Origin: an uncultured Porphyromonadaceae bacterium
GTDB taxonomy: Bacteria; Bacteroidota; Bacteroidia; Bacteroidales; Muribaculaceae
Direction of reading: 5' to 3'
NCBI GenBank assembly: GCA_947177685.1
Contig: CAMWVE010000013.1
Coordinates: 1-64,000, forward strand
DNA length: 64,000 nucleotides
Of this stretch, positions 53,991-63,717 are shown piece after piece. Numbering within the stretch: the stretch's first letter is position 1; every line of letters starts with the position of its first letter. The translations under genes were made by a program, and so were the position numbers. The notes beneath the pieces are model-generated. The model was given only the letters and a program-made list of their open reading frames with translations, was not told the DNA's origin and ran no database searches.

Positions 53991-55022
53991 ATGATTAAGA
54001 AAATTCTTTACGCTTCAGCAGCGCTCCTGATGGCAGCATGCTCGCAGACTGCAAAAGAACCTGCAACAGAATATAATGTTGCGGTAGATTACGATGAAGA
54101 AGGTGTTTACGTTTTCCTGAACGACTATGACACCGGCGAAAAAATCGACAGCGCCGTGGTAGTCGAAGGTGTGGCATCTTTCAAAGGTGACATAGCCAAA
54201 CCGGCACTTGTGCGCATTATTATCAATGGCAAGCGCAACGGCTCGTTCATCCTTGAGGCTGATTCAATCCATGTATATAACATTGACTCCATTGTCGGGG
54301 GTGAACTTAACGCGCGTATGGACCGCATGTCAGCTGAAGTAGCCGCTGTCTACGAAGAATATCTGCAACTCAACGATTCGCTTCAGGATGCAATGTCTGA
54401 CGTTTACACCGCGCGTCTCGACTCAATCGAGACCGCTACCATGAACGAAAATATCACTAATCCGATTGGTTTCTATCTTTTCCTGAACAAAGCCTACGAA
54501 ATGTCGCTTGAAGATTTCGAAGCTGCCATTACAAAAACTCCCGAACTTGGTGAATACAAACGTATTCAGGATTTGAAGGAAGCGAAACTTAAAAAAGCTG
54601 AGACAAGCGAGGGCAAAATGTTCAAAGATTTTGAAATACCCGGCGAAAACGGCGAGGTATTCCATCTCAGTGATGTTGTAGGCAAAGGTCAGTATGTTCT
54701 GGTTGACTTCTGGGCAAGCTGGTGCAAACCGTGCATCGCAGAAACCGAAGTAATCAAGGAGATCTATAAAGAATATGCTCCCAAAGGGTTGAAAGTGCTT
54801 GGAGTTGCCGTGTGGGATGAACCTGAGGATACCCGTAACGCCATTGAAACCCATCAGCTGCCTTGGCAAAATGTTCTTAACGCGCAGCGTATTCCCACTG
54901 ACATTTACGGAATTTCAGGTATTCCCTGCATCATTCTTTTCGGTCCTGACGGAACTATAGTGGCTCGTGACAAATATGACGACGACCTGCGTAAGGCGGT
55001 GGCTGAAGCATTTAACAAATAA
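53991..55022 (+). CDS. TlpA-like thioredoxin-fold lipoprotein with DUF4369-type N-terminal domain
   Basis: The N-terminus is a lipoprotein signal (hydrophobic residues 5-15, lipobox LMAAC). A beta-rich DUF4369-like domain (about 25-110), a helical linker (about 115-205) and the thioredoxin domain follow. The redox motif is WASWCKPC with Cys245 and Cys248, and the cis-Pro lies in YGISGIPC. The protein probably handles disulfides in the periplasm. It starts 27 bases after the antiporter gene and may be co-transcribed. Confidence 0.9.
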   Translation: MIKKILYASAALLMAACSQTAKEPATEYNVAVDYDEEGVYVFLNDYDTGEKIDSAVVVEGVASFKGDIAKPALVRIIINGKRNGSFILEADSIHVYNIDSIVGGELNARMDRMSAEVAAVYEEYLQLNDSLQDAMSDVYTARLDSIETATMNENITNPIGFYLFLNKAYEMSLEDFEAAITKTPELGEYKRIQDLKEAKLKKAETSEGKMFKDFEIPGENGEVFHLSDVVGKGQYVLVDFWASWCKPCIAETEVIKEIYKEYAPKGLKVLGVAVWDEPEDTRNAIETHQLPWQNVLNAQRIPTDIYGISGIPCIILFGPDGTIVARDKYDDDLRKAVAEAFNK

Positions 55023-55089
55023 GATACTCACACAATAATAATGGATGATGTTCCGTTAATAAAATACCGGACACCATCCATTTGTCAAA

Positions 55090-56103
55090 ATGAAACTACT
55101 CGGAACAGCAATACTTTCACTGCTGCTGCCCGCAGCCTTGATGGCGCAGGACGGAAGCACTGCATACAACTTCATGAACGTCACCTCGTCGGCTCGCATT
55201 TTCGGTCTGGGAGGGGTGAACATCACAACCGTAGAGGATAATGTTGCCACAGTTGACCAGAACCCCGGTCTGTTAGGTCCGGAAATGAGCAATCAGCTTT
55301 CAGTAAACTACATGCGCTATGTAGGCGAAAGCAATTTTGCCGGTGTCACCTATGCCCGTGCTGCCGGTGAACGTGCGGCATGGCAGGCTTCAATCCAGTA
55401 TTTCGGCTATGGCTCCATGAAACAGACTGATGAAACAGGAACTGTCATAGGCGATTTCTCTCCTCAGGATCTTTCATTCTCCGCGGGTTACACCCATGAC
55501 CTCGCCACCAATCTGCGCGGAGGTTTCAAGGTAAAGTTTCTTTACAGTAGCTATGAGCAGTATAATGCTATCGCACTGGCAACTGACCTCGGTATCAACT
55601 ACTATGACCCTGATCGCGACCTCTCGCTTTCGGCAGTAGTAGCTAATCTCGGCGGTCAGGTTAAGAAATTCAATGAATCCTACGACCGTCTGCCAATTGA
55701 TGTGCGACTCGGCTGGTCGCAGTCATTCGGTTCACTTCCGATTAGATTTTCCGTGACGGCATGGAATCTGACCAAATGGCATCTCCCCTATTATCACACC
55801 GGCGACGGCACTTCCTCAGATCTCCCCGAACTAAAGGATGACTTTAAAAGCAACCTGTTCCGTCACCTCGTGTTCGGCGCTGACATCACACCCTCCGACA
55901 AATTCTATGTATCGCTTGCCTACAACTACAAGACGAGGACTGACATGAGCACCTACAGCCGTAGCTTCCTCTCAGGATGGTCGCTCGGAGCCGGGCTGGA
56001 TGTCAAGAATTTCAACGTGGGATTCGCCTTCGCGCAACCCCATAAAAGCGCCACCTCCTTCATGCTCAACCTTACGCTCAACATCAATGATTTCCTGAAA
56101 TGA
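55090..56103 (+). CDS. porQ: type IX secretion system protein PorQ
   Basis: PorQ is an outer-membrane beta-barrel linked to cargo handling in the type IX secretion system. The 337-aa product has a signal peptide (ending AALMAQ), then SARIFGLGGVNITTVEDN, VDQNPGLLG and FAGVTYARA, and alternating beta-strand patterns to the C-terminus. Position next to cmk and ispH matches other Bacteroidales. Attachment-complex genes such as porU/porZ are not in this window. Confidence 0.87.
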   Translation: MKLLGTAILSLLLPAALMAQDGSTAYNFMNVTSSARIFGLGGVNITTVEDNVATVDQNPGLLGPEMSNQLSVNYMRYVGESNFAGVTYARAAGERAAWQASIQYFGYGSMKQTDETGTVIGDFSPQDLSFSAGYTHDLATNLRGGFKVKFLYSSYEQYNAIALATDLGINYYDPDRDLSLSAVVANLGGQVKKFNESYDRLPIDVRLGWSQSFGSLPIRFSVTAWNLTKWHLPYYHTGDGTSSDLPELKDDFKSNLFRHLVFGADITPSDKFYVSLAYNYKTRTDMSTYSRSFLSGWSLGAGLDVKNFNVGFAFAQPHKSATSFMLNLTLNINDFLK

Positions 56104-56135
56104 TATTCTCAGGATACCGCATGAGATAAAGATTT

Positions 56136-56825
56136 ATGGAAAACAAAAAAATTATCATAGCCATTGACGGATACTCATCGTCAGGCAAAAGCACCATGGC
56201 GCGCAGACTCGCGTCAGAGATTGGCTATCGCTATATCGATTCGGGAGCAATGTACCGCGCCGTTACACTCTACGCCATGCGTAACGGCTTGATTACTCCT
56301 GACGGAACTGTTGATAAGGAGCATCTTGTCAACGCTCTCAAAAATATTGCCATTGACTTCAAAGTTGATGACGGCAAACAGCTCACAACCCTTAACGGCG
56401 AAGTGGTAGAGAGTGAAATCAGAAGCATGGATGTTTCAAATCTCGTGTCGATAATCGCTGCTATTCCTGAGGTTAGGCATGACCTTGTGGCAAAGCAACA
56501 GGCGCTCGGCAACAGCAAAGGTATCGTTATGGACGGCAGGGACATTGGCACCACCGTTTTCCCTGATGCCGAAATGAAGATTTTTGTCGACGCTTCGCCT
56601 GAAACCCGTGCAATCCGTCGCTACAGGGAGCTTACAGAAAAAGGGCAGTCCACAACATTTGAAGAGGTGTTGGCTAACGTGGTGAAACGTGACCACCTTG
56701 ACCGCACACGCGAGGAAAGCCCGCTCAAATGTGCCGACGATGCCATAAAAATCGACAATTCAAACATGACTCCTGATGAGCAGAACAAACTGCTGATGGA
56801 TATCTTCAGAAAAATCACCTGCTGA
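56136..56825 (+). CDS. cmk: cytidylate kinase
   Basis: Cmk phosphorylates CMP and dCMP. The 229-aa protein has the P-loop IDGYSSSGKSTMARRLA, YIDSGAMYRAVTL, MDGRDIGTTVFPDA and a lid with REESPLKCADDAIKIDNS. It begins 32 bases after porQ and ends 1 base before ispH. Confidence 0.96.
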   Translation: MENKKIIIAIDGYSSSGKSTMARRLASEIGYRYIDSGAMYRAVTLYAMRNGLITPDGTVDKEHLVNALKNIAIDFKVDDGKQLTTLNGEVVESEIRSMDVSNLVSIIAAIPEVRHDLVAKQQALGNSKGIVMDGRDIGTTVFPDAEMKIFVDASPETRAIRRYRELTEKGQSTTFEEVLANVVKRDHLDRTREESPLKCADDAIKIDNSNMTPDEQNKLLMDIFRKITC

Positions 56826-56826
56826 C

Positions 56827-57705
56827 GTGACACCGCTGATTGAAATAGATGAAGCTTCAGGATTCTGCTTCGGCGTTGTGACTGCCATTAAAAAAGCGGA
56901 GGAAGAGCTGGAACGCAGTGGAAAAATCTACTGTCTGGGTGACATTGTTCATAATAGCGACGAGGTGCAACGCCTGTGTGACAAAGGTTTGATTACTATA
57001 ACTCACGATGATCTTCGTGACCTGCACGATGTCAAAGTGCTTCTCCGCGCCCATGGCGAACCGCCGTCAACCTATCAGATTGCCTCAGGGAACAACATAG
57101 AGATTATCGATGCAACATGTCCCGTGGTGCTTCAGTTGCAGAAACGTATAAAAAATAAGGCGGCTGACCCCGACAGCACGGCACAGATTGTCATTTACGG
57201 AAAGCACGGACATGCAGAGGTGAACGGACTCGTGGGTCAGACCGATGGCAAAGCCATTGTGGTGCAGAATATTGAGGAGCTTGACAAGATTGATTTTAAC
57301 CGTGACATTGAGTTCTACTCGCAGACGACCAAGTCGCTCGAAGGGTTCAATGAAATGATTCGCGAAATTAACCGCCGTAAAGCTCCCGGCACAAAATTTC
57401 ACAGCTATGATACCATTTGCCGTCAGGTGTCGAACCGCGTTGCGCACCTGCGTGAGTTTGCCGGGCGACATGATCTGGTGCTGTTCGTAAGTGGTAAAAA
57501 AAGCAGCAACGGCAAGGTTCTTTTTGAAGAATGTAAGTCGGTGAATCCTGTGACCCATCTGGTATCAAATGCCGACGAGATTGACCCTGAATGGCTCAAG
57601 AATGTTAAATCCATAGGCGTTTGCGGAGCCACATCCACCCCACGCTGGCTTATGGAGCAGGTGTCGCAACATGTAAAAGATCTTATTTCCACACAAAATG
57701 GATAA
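56827..57705 (+). CDS. ispH: 4-hydroxy-3-methylbut-2-enyl diphosphate reductase
   Basis: IspH makes IPP and DMAPP in the non-mevalonate pathway, using a 4Fe-4S cluster. The 292-aa protein starts with GTG (56827), one base after the cmk stop. The conserved Cys ligands lie in GFCFGVV, DATCPVV and VCGATSTP; HNSDEV and YGKHGHAEV are also seen. Its end overlaps the exonuclease gene by 8 bases. Confidence 0.96.
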   Translation: MTPLIEIDEASGFCFGVVTAIKKAEEELERSGKIYCLGDIVHNSDEVQRLCDKGLITITHDDLRDLHDVKVLLRAHGEPPSTYQIASGNNIEIIDATCPVVLQLQKRIKNKAADPDSTAQIVIYGKHGHAEVNGLVGQTDGKAIVVQNIEELDKIDFNRDIEFYSQTTKSLEGFNEMIREINRRKAPGTKFHSYDTICRQVSNRVAHLREFAGRHDLVLFVSGKKSSNGKVLFEECKSVNPVTHLVSNADEIDPEWLKNVKSIGVCGATSTPRWLMEQVSQHVKDLISTQNG

Positions 57706-58198
57706 TTTCGTAGCAATCGACGTTGAAACAGCCAATTATAATCCTGAAAGCATCTGCTCAATAGGTGCTGTCAAGGTGAAAGATGGCATTATCACCGACA
57801 CTTTCTACGAACTTGTTAAACCTGAGCCCGAATATTATATCCGCCGGTTCACCAATGAAATTCATGGGATAGGCATGCAGGACACCGAGAACGCCGACAC
57901 ATTCGACAAGGTGTGGCATAGGGTAGCGCTGTTCATTGAGGACCTGCCGCTGGTAGCCCACAACAAACGGTTTGATGAGAATTGCATCAGGCGCGCACAC
58001 CGGGTTTACGGAATGGATTATCCCGATTACAGGTTCTACTGCACACTTCAGGCATCGCGCCGCAAAATCCCACGCTCGTTCTGTCGCTCTTATTCGCTTC
58101 CCTCGGTCTGCGAAGCGCTTGCCATACCGTTCAATAATCACCACAATGCTCTGGCTGATGCCGAAGCTTGTGCAAAAATAGCTGTCACAATCCTATGA
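57698..58198 (+). CDS. DEDDh-type 3'-5' exonuclease (DnaQ fold)
   Basis: The 166-aa protein has VAIDVETAN (Asp8, Glu10), RFDENCIRRAH and the last motif HNALADAEACAKI. It is a single catalytic domain, like stand-alone epsilon-fold nucleases, and lacks the clamp-binding tail. Its biological substrate is unknown. It overlaps ispH by 8 bases and the lipoprotein gene by 4. Confidence 0.88.
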   Translation: MDNFVAIDVETANYNPESICSIGAVKVKDGIITDTFYELVKPEPEYYIRRFTNEIHGIGMQDTENADTFDKVWHRVALFIEDLPLVAHNKRFDENCIRRAHRVYGMDYPDYRFYCTLQASRRKIPRSFCRSYSLPSVCEALAIPFNNHHNALADAEACAKIAVTIL

Positions 58199-58521
58199 AT
58201 CCTCTGAGTAAAATCATACGGCTCGCTCTCCCGGCAATATTAATGACACTTATTGCGGCATGCAGTTCTGAAGAGTCCGAACTGCTGAAACGTGCTGAAA
58301 GCGAGGGAGCCGCAGCAGCGCGCGAACTTATTTCGGATATGCCGTTGAGCGACATGGATCTACAGAACCGTCTGCTCACAATCCGAAGCAATGAGTATGA
58401 ACTGCGCCGCGACGGACATGACGATGCGGCAGATGCATATATCGCCGGTTTCATCGGTGTGATAACAGTAGAATCAGATACTCTCACAACAATACTTGGT
58501 TATGAAAAAACAACTGACTGA
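58195..58521 (+). CDS. small lipoprotein, 108 aa
   Basis: I start at ATG 58195, which overlaps the exonuclease stop as ATGA and begins a clear lipoprotein signal (hydrophobic residues 9-20, lipobox LIAAC, Cys21). The mature part is short and acidic (SSEESELLKRAESEGAAA and charged helices), with no known domain. It overlaps pyrK by 20 bases. The function is unknown. Confidence 0.75.
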   Translation: MNPLSKIIRLALPAILMTLIAACSSEESELLKRAESEGAAAARELISDMPLSDMDLQNRLLTIRSNEYELRRDGHDDAADAYIAGFIGVITVESDTLTTILGYEKTTD

Positions 58522-59275
58522 TTTCATCATCAAAACCTCGGAGATGCTCACTCCTTCATGCGGCATGCTGACACTGATGCCCGTCGACGGCTCTCCGCTC
58601 CCCGAAATCAAACCGGGACAGTTCGTTGAAGTTGCCGTAAATTCGGTTATGCTCCGACGCCCCATCTCGATTTGCGATGTCGATTATGAAGCCAATGAAC
58701 TGCGGCTGCTGATTCGTAATGCCGGTAAAGGGACCTCAGAAATGCTCGGATTGCCGGAAGGCAGCAAACTCAACATTCTACTTCCGTTGGGCAATGGATT
58801 CACATTCAGTGATGACGTTGTACAACCGGGCTCCCGTATGTTGCTTGTTGGGGGTGGTGTAGGCACTGCCCCACTCCTCTATCTGGGTAGGATTCTCAGA
58901 CGCAAAGGCGCCGAAGTAACATTCCTTACCGGGGCAAAAACTTCCGCCGAGCTTCTGCTTGTCGACGAAATGGAACGGATTGCTCCCGTTGCTGTCACCA
59001 CAGATGACGGTTCGGAAGGTGAAAAAGGATTTGTAGTTGACTCAACGGTGTGGCAAAAGGATTATGACCGTGTATATTGCTGCGGTCCCGCTCCTATGAT
59101 GAAAGCCGTAGCCGCACTTGCTCGTCGTAAGGAAGTTGAATGTGAGGTGTCGCTCGAAAACATGATGGCATGCGGTTTGGGAGCATGTCTCTGTTGCGTC
59201 GAAAAAACCGTTAAAGGTAACGTGTGTGTGTGTTCAGAAGGTCCGGTATTTAATATAAATGAATTGACATGGTAA
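58502..59275 (+). CDS. pyrK: dihydroorotate dehydrogenase electron-transfer subunit
   Basis: PyrK passes electrons from dihydroorotate oxidation to NAD through FAD and a 2Fe-2S cluster. I start at ATG 58502 (MKKQLTDF); a TTG two codons earlier is less likely. The 257-aa protein has an FAD domain ([13 protein letters not shown]), the NAD domain ([25 protein letters not shown]) and the Cys cluster [13 protein letters not shown]...CSEGPVF at the C-terminus. It overlaps pyrD by 7 bases. Confidence 0.94.
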   Translation: MKKQLTDFIIKTSEMLTPSCGMLTLMPVDGSPLPEIKPGQFVEVAVNSVMLRRPISICDVDYEANELRLLIRNAGKGTSEMLGLPEGSKLNILLPLGNGFTFSDDVVQPGSRMLLVGGGVGTAPLLYLGRILRRKGAEVTFLTGAKTSAELLLVDEMERIAPVAVTTDDGSEGEKGFVVDSTVWQKDYDRVYCCGPAPMMKAVAALARRKEVECEVSLENMMACGLGACLCCVEKTVKGNVCVCSEGPVFNINELTW

Positions 59276-60180
59276 ATTTAGAGGTAAACATAGGCTCACT
59301 GAAGTTGAAAAATCCCGTCTTGACAGCCTCAGGCACATTCGGTTACGGAACTGAATTTGCCGACCTTGTCGACCTTAATCGTCTCGGGGGATTTGTGGTT
59401 AAGGGAACTACCCTCAATCATCGCGAAGGAAATGACTACCCACGAATGGCTGAAACGCCCATGGGCATGCTTAACGCCGTGGGTCTGCAAAACAAGGGAG
59501 TTGACTATTTCATTGAGCATATCTATCCTGAAATCAAGAATATTGACTCAAAAATTATAGTGAATGTCTCCGGCGCGTCAGTCAGTGATTATGTAGCTGT
59601 AGCAGAGAAACTTGCCCCGCTGGAGAATATCGAAGCCATTGAGGTGAATATTTCATGCCCTAATGTCAAACAGGGTGGCATGGCGTTCGGAACTACTTGT
59701 GCAGGAGCTGCCGAGGTGACTCGCGCCATACGCAACGCCTATCCGAAAACAATGATTGTCAAACTCTCGCCTAACGTAACGGACATCACGGAAATTGCAA
59801 GAGCAGTGGAAGCGGAAGGTGCTGACTCCGTTTCGCTGATAAACACACTGCTTGGAATGGCTGTGGACGTGGAGCGACAGAAACCTGTTCTTTCCACTGT
59901 GACGGGCGGACTGTCAGGTCCGGCAGTGAAACCGGTAGCCGTCAGGATGGTGTGGCAAGTGTCACGCGCCGTGAAAATTCCTGTGATAGGTCTAGGTGGC
60001 ATAGCTTCCGGTGCCGATGCCATGGAGTTCATTCTTGCCGGAGCTTCTGCCATTCAGGTGGGTACGGCTAACTTCTTCAATCCCCGCATAACCATGGAAA
60101 TAATCGATTACATGGAGGATTATTGCCATCGACATAATGTCAAAAACATTTATGAACTTACAGGCGCGCTGAAACTGTAA
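59269..60180 (+). CDS. pyrD: dihydroorotate dehydrogenase B catalytic subunit
   Basis: The class 1B enzyme works with PyrK to make orotate for pyrimidines. The 303-aa barrel has the FMN-binding [28 protein letters not shown] with the active-site Cys further on (FGTTCAGA), and [14 protein letters not shown]. It ends two bases from the converging gldB-like gene. Confidence 0.96.
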   Translation: MVNLEVNIGSLKLKNPVLTASGTFGYGTEFADLVDLNRLGGFVVKGTTLNHREGNDYPRMAETPMGMLNAVGLQNKGVDYFIEHIYPEIKNIDSKIIVNVSGASVSDYVAVAEKLAPLENIEAIEVNISCPNVKQGGMAFGTTCAGAAEVTRAIRNAYPKTMIVKLSPNVTDITEIARAVEAEGADSVSLINTLLGMAVDVERQKPVLSTVTGGLSGPAVKPVAVRMVWQVSRAVKIPVIGLGGIASGADAMEFILAGASAIQVGTANFFNPRITMEIIDYMEDYCHRHNVKNIYELTGALKL

Positions 60181-60181
60181 T

Positions 60182-61162
60182 TCAATTTTTCCCTGTAAAT
60201 CCTGAGTTGATCAGAGTTGATTCCGAGTTATAGATTTCCGGCGAAAGCATGTCGGCGGCAGTCAGTTCGGGATGTTTATCAAGATAGGAACGAACAATCA
60301 GATAACCTATGTAGCGTCCGGTCATCCCGGGCGCTTCATTATTTATAACAAAGCTTTTTGGAGCCGGATAAAGCAGTCGGTCTGCCACATCATCATTGGT
60401 TGAATAAAGCAACTGGCGCTCAATCATAGCATTCCAGATGTTGGAAGTATTGCTCTTTAACCACTCCTCTTCGCCCGGGGCAAGATTTAAAGTTTCACTT
60501 AAACTTGATTGCGGAATCACCTGATTCATAATATTTACCACAGCCCCCCAGTAGAGCATCTCATTCAACAATGTACCATCGGGAGCCTCTTCCATGGGAT
60601 AATCGGCAACAAGGCGAGCCTCCGTCACATCATAGGGCAGATGCGCAGCCCGCTTGGCTCTGACCCGGTAATTTTCAAAACCGCGATATCCGTCATAATC
60701 TTCTCCTAAATAGTGATTGAGTCCAATCATTACGGTTGAATCAGTCGTTACTACCGGCACATTGTAAGGGTTGACAAGCCCGTAGATCTTACCTATACCC
60801 TTACCCGTCAGTTCCTTCATGTTCCGGTCGACCGCACCCAACACTTTTTCCACCGAGTCCTGTGCAACGAACCGTTCTTTTACATCGCGGGCGAACACCT
60901 GAAATGACTTCGACTCACGATAGGTTGTGAGCGCCGAAGAATCACCTGTCACTGACCGGTTCACCAAATAATCGATGAACTGCACGGCGGGGAGCAAGGA
61001 GTCCGTGACCACGACAGAATCATTTTCAAGCAGATAAGAATCCACACGGATCATTTGCAACGGTTCCGCCTCAGTCACGCTCTCCGTTTTCCCACCTTTA
61101 CATGCTGCGAGCGACATCATTGCCGCCATGCCGAAAACTATAATGATATTTTTCATCTTCAA
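60182..61162 (-). CDS. gldB: GldB-like gliding-motility lipoprotein
   Basis: GldB is a lipoprotein required for gliding and type IX secretion-linked motility in flavobacteria. The 326-aa protein has a signal peptide with the lipobox SLAAC (Cys about 21). The body contains YLGEDYDGYRGFENYR, corresponding to the family's DYPxY region, and LVADYPM and MNQVIPQSS. Most gut Bacteroidales carry gldB without gliding, so the role here is probably structural or secretory. ATG at 61162 or two codons later (61156) are both possible starts. Confidence 0.8.
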   Translation of the reverse strand: MKMKNIIIVFGMAAMMSLAACKGGKTESVTEAEPLQMIRVDSYLLENDSVVVTDSLLPAVQFIDYLVNRSVTGDSSALTTYRESKSFQVFARDVKERFVAQDSVEKVLGAVDRNMKELTGKGIGKIYGLVNPYNVPVVTTDSTVMIGLNHYLGEDYDGYRGFENYRVRAKRAAHLPYDVTEARLVADYPMEEAPDGTLLNEMLYWGAVVNIMNQVIPQSSLSETLNLAPGEEEWLKSNTSNIWNAMIERQLLYSTNDDVADRLLYPAPKSFVINNEAPGMTGRYIGYLIVRSYLDKHPELTAADMLSPEIYNSESTLINSGFTGKN

Positions 61163-61361
61163 TAGAACTTATTTCTGAAAATCTGACAAAGATAATAATT
61201 TCTATACAGCTAACAAATTACCCACCTCAGTTGTGCGCTGATTTTGTTAAAAAATTCCTCAATCATTTCCGATTATTCCAATTTTGTTTCACCTACGGAC
61301 AATTTTGAGTAACTTTAACGATTAATTTCGCAAAACTGCATATTATATTAATGTAATTCCT

Positions 61362-61369
61362 TAAATTTG
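61362..61369 (+). promoter_or_regulatory. -7 element for the amidase-MCE operon
   Basis: TAAATTTG lies 16 bases before the ATG at 61386. No TTTG is at the -33 distance. Confidence 0.5.
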
Positions 61370-61385
61370 CATAATAATTGACATT

Positions 61386-62477
61386 ATGCCCGGAAGAAAA
61401 CTAATAGCAGCGCTTGTCACAGTGCTATTTGCCGTATCAGCAATCCTAATCGCCGATGCCCGTGATTTTGTGCTTGTGCTGGATCCCGGACATGGTGGCA
61501 AGGACTTCGGTGCCATAGGCAAAATCACCAACGAGAAAACCATAAATCTGAAGGTGACTAAACGCGTAGGCGAGAAAATCAAGGAGAAATTCGATGACGT
61601 GAACGTGGTATATACGCGTGACGACGACTCGTTTGTTTCGCTGCGTGACCGCGCCTCCATAGCCAACAATGCCGGGGGCGACCTGTTCATCTCAATCCAT
61701 GTCAACTCCGTCGATAAGAAGAACCGTAACCGAAGGAATATTCAGGGAGCATCAGTCTACACACTCGGACTACACAAGTCAGCAGACAACCTTGAGGTGG
61801 CTAAACGTGAAAACTCGGTTATGACATTGGAGGATGATTACTCAAGTTCATACGAGGGATTTAACCCTGAGTCAAGCGAAAGCTACATAATATTTGAACT
61901 CTCGCAAAACCGCAACATGGAACAAAGCGTCAAACTGGCAAGCGACATTCAGCAACAACTTGTTTCCACCGCAGGGCGAGCCAACAAGGGGGTGCGCCAG
62001 GCTGGTTTCTGGGTGTTGTGGAGCACAAGCATGCCTTCAGTACTTGTTGAGCTCGACTTCATCTGTAACCCCACGCAGGAAAAATACCTCGCTTCCAAGA
62101 ATGGAGTCGAACAACTTTCTGACGCAATCGTAAATGCCTTTGCCGACTATAAATCCATGCGAGCCAACATGCCTATCGACTTAGGGGCTCAAACAGAGAA
62201 TTTTATGGTGAACCGCGAGAATGACGCTGCCGTGAAAACTGATGAAGAACCTTTCTTCATGATCGAGTTCCTCACCGGCACCCGCATACTCTCAGGCTCG
62301 GCTCGTGAACTAAAAGGACTTTCCGACGTGAACTATTATCAGGACAAAGGACTCTACCACTATGTGACAGGCAGTTTTCAGACTCCGGATCAGGCAAACG
62401 AACAACTTGGAGAAATCAAGGCGCTGTTTCCGTCAGCGTTTATTATAAAAATGCAAAATGGCAAAAGAATAAAATAA
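61386..62477 (+). CDS. N-acetylmuramoyl-L-alanine amidase (Amidase_3) with C-terminal SPOR-like tail
   Basis: Amidases of this kind split peptidoglycan between daughter cells. The 363-aa protein has a signal peptide (to about residue 25), then the zinc-amidase motifs LDPGHGGKDFGA, TRDDDSFVSLRDRASIAN, FISIHVNS and VELDFICNPTQE. The tail from about 305 (YYQDKGLYHYVTGSF, ALFPSAFIIKMQNGKR) looks like a SPOR domain, which binds glycan strands at the septum. It ends 2 bases before the MCE gene. Confidence 0.9.
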   Translation: MPGRKLIAALVTVLFAVSAILIADARDFVLVLDPGHGGKDFGAIGKITNEKTINLKVTKRVGEKIKEKFDDVNVVYTRDDDSFVSLRDRASIANNAGGDLFISIHVNSVDKKNRNRRNIQGASVYTLGLHKSADNLEVAKRENSVMTLEDDYSSSYEGFNPESSESYIIFELSQNRNMEQSVKLASDIQQQLVSTAGRANKGVRQAGFWVLWSTSMPSVLVELDFICNPTQEKYLASKNGVEQLSDAIVNAFADYKSMRANMPIDLGAQTENFMVNRENDAAVKTDEEPFFMIEFLTGTRILSGSARELKGLSDVNYYQDKGLYHYVTGSFQTPDQANEQLGEIKALFPSAFIIKMQNGKRIK

Positions 62478-62479
62478 TC

Positions 62480-63370
62480 ATGAAGAAAAAAGAAATTACA
62501 ATCGGCATTTGCGTGGTTTTGGCGCTGTGCTTTCTTTTCGTAGGGATTGAATATCTGAAAGGCATCAATGTTTTCAAGCCTGCCAACTATTACGAAGTTT
62601 CATATACTGACGTCAACGGACTGGCACTTTCAGCCCCTGTAACACTCAACGGCTACAAAGTCGGCTTGGTCAACAATATCGAATATGAGTATGACAACCC
62701 CGGACATATCCTCGTTGAACTTAGCCTCGACAAGGCTCTGAAAGTTCCGTCAGGTTCTGAAGCAGTCATCGTTACAGACATGCTCGGAACAGCCACCGTG
62801 GTTCTCAAACTCTCCGATTCCAAAGACTTTCACAACGTTGGTGACAAGCTGATAGGTAAAACAGACAAAGGACTGATGGCAAACGTGTCAGATAATCTGA
62901 TGCCCACCGTTTCCAACATCATCCCCAAAATTGACTCGCTTGTGACAGCAATAAACACTCTGGTAGCTGACCCGGCACTCCGCAACTCCGTTCAGCGCCT
63001 CGACGGCATCACATCAAACCTCGAGAAGTCCATGATTCAGCTCAACCGTTCAGTAAACACCCTGCCCGGAATAATGACAAACGTGGAAGGTTCAACAGAA
63101 AACCTGAACAAAATCACAGGCAACATAGCGCAAGTCTCAGATGAAATAGCTCAGATGCCCATTGACTCCACAATGCAGAATCTGCAAGCAACAACCGAAA
63201 ACCTCCGTCAACTGACCGAGGAACTCAATAATCCCAACTCCACTTTGGGTCTGCTGATGCACGATCCCGCACTCTACAACAATCTCAACAACACCGTCAG
63301 CTCGCTGGATTCACTGTTTGTCGACATCAAGAAAAACCCGAAACGCTACATAAGCATCAAGCTGCTTTAA
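62480..63370 (+). CDS. MlaD/MCE-family lipid-transport substrate-binding protein
   Basis: MCE proteins carry phospholipids or other lipids between membranes. The 296-aa protein has one N-terminal membrane span (residues about 5-25, ITIGICVVLALCFLFVG), the MCE domain (about 37-115; VSYTDVNGLALSAPVTLNGYKVG), and a helical region with repeated VSDNLMPTVSN-like and NLNKITGN segments. Other Mla permease and ATPase genes are not next to it. A terminator follows, then dnaA. Confidence 0.9.
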   Translation: MKKKEITIGICVVLALCFLFVGIEYLKGINVFKPANYYEVSYTDVNGLALSAPVTLNGYKVGLVNNIEYEYDNPGHILVELSLDKALKVPSGSEAVIVTDMLGTATVVLKLSDSKDFHNVGDKLIGKTDKGLMANVSDNLMPTVSNIIPKIDSLVTAINTLVADPALRNSVQRLDGITSNLEKSMIQLNRSVNTLPGIMTNVEGSTENLNKITGNIAQVSDEIAQMPIDSTMQNLQATTENLRQLTEELNNPNSTLGLLMHDPALYNNLNNTVSSLDSLFVDIKKNPKRYISIKLL

Positions 63371-63421
63371 ACAGGCAGCCGTCACAAACAGCAATTTAGA
63401 CTAATTCTAAATAGCATAAAT

Positions 63422-63467
63422 CGGAAGCTATATCGGAAACACTACTATTAGTGCCATATAGCTTCCG
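63422..63467 (+). terminator. terminator of the amidase-MCE operon
   Basis: CGGAAGCTATAT (63422-63433) and ATATAGCTTCCG (63456-63467) form a perfect 12-bp stem with an inner stem CACTA/TAGTG, followed by GTTTTTATT. Confidence 0.92.
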
Positions 63468-63717
63468 GTTTTTATTGGCAATTCTCATTCGCAAATTTAA
63501 AGCATTGATTTAGTAAAAAGGATTAATCATTTGATTATAAATCAATTACACATAAATATCAATTCTAATTATTCATCAAATTTCATCACTATTTGTAAAC
63601 CGTTGAATCTCAGCACAGTTGAACAAAATACCAAAATTCCAAATAAAAAGTGATTTGTTTATATAAAAAATTATTGTGACTTTTGTATCGGAAAAAGTAT
63701 CGCATTTATTAACTGGA
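63468..63717 (+). other. AT-rich dnaA upstream region
   Basis: These 250 bases have no gene. They are strongly AT-rich, with several TTAATC/ATTATAAATC patches. I find no good match to the DnaA box TTATCCACA on either strand, so a replication origin here is not supported by direct sequence. No full promoter consensus is visible either. Confidence 0.55.

Noticed and set aside
63480-63717. TACACATAA near 63547 as a DnaA box
   Set aside because: It matches only about 5 of 9 positions of TTATCCACA on the reverse strand.
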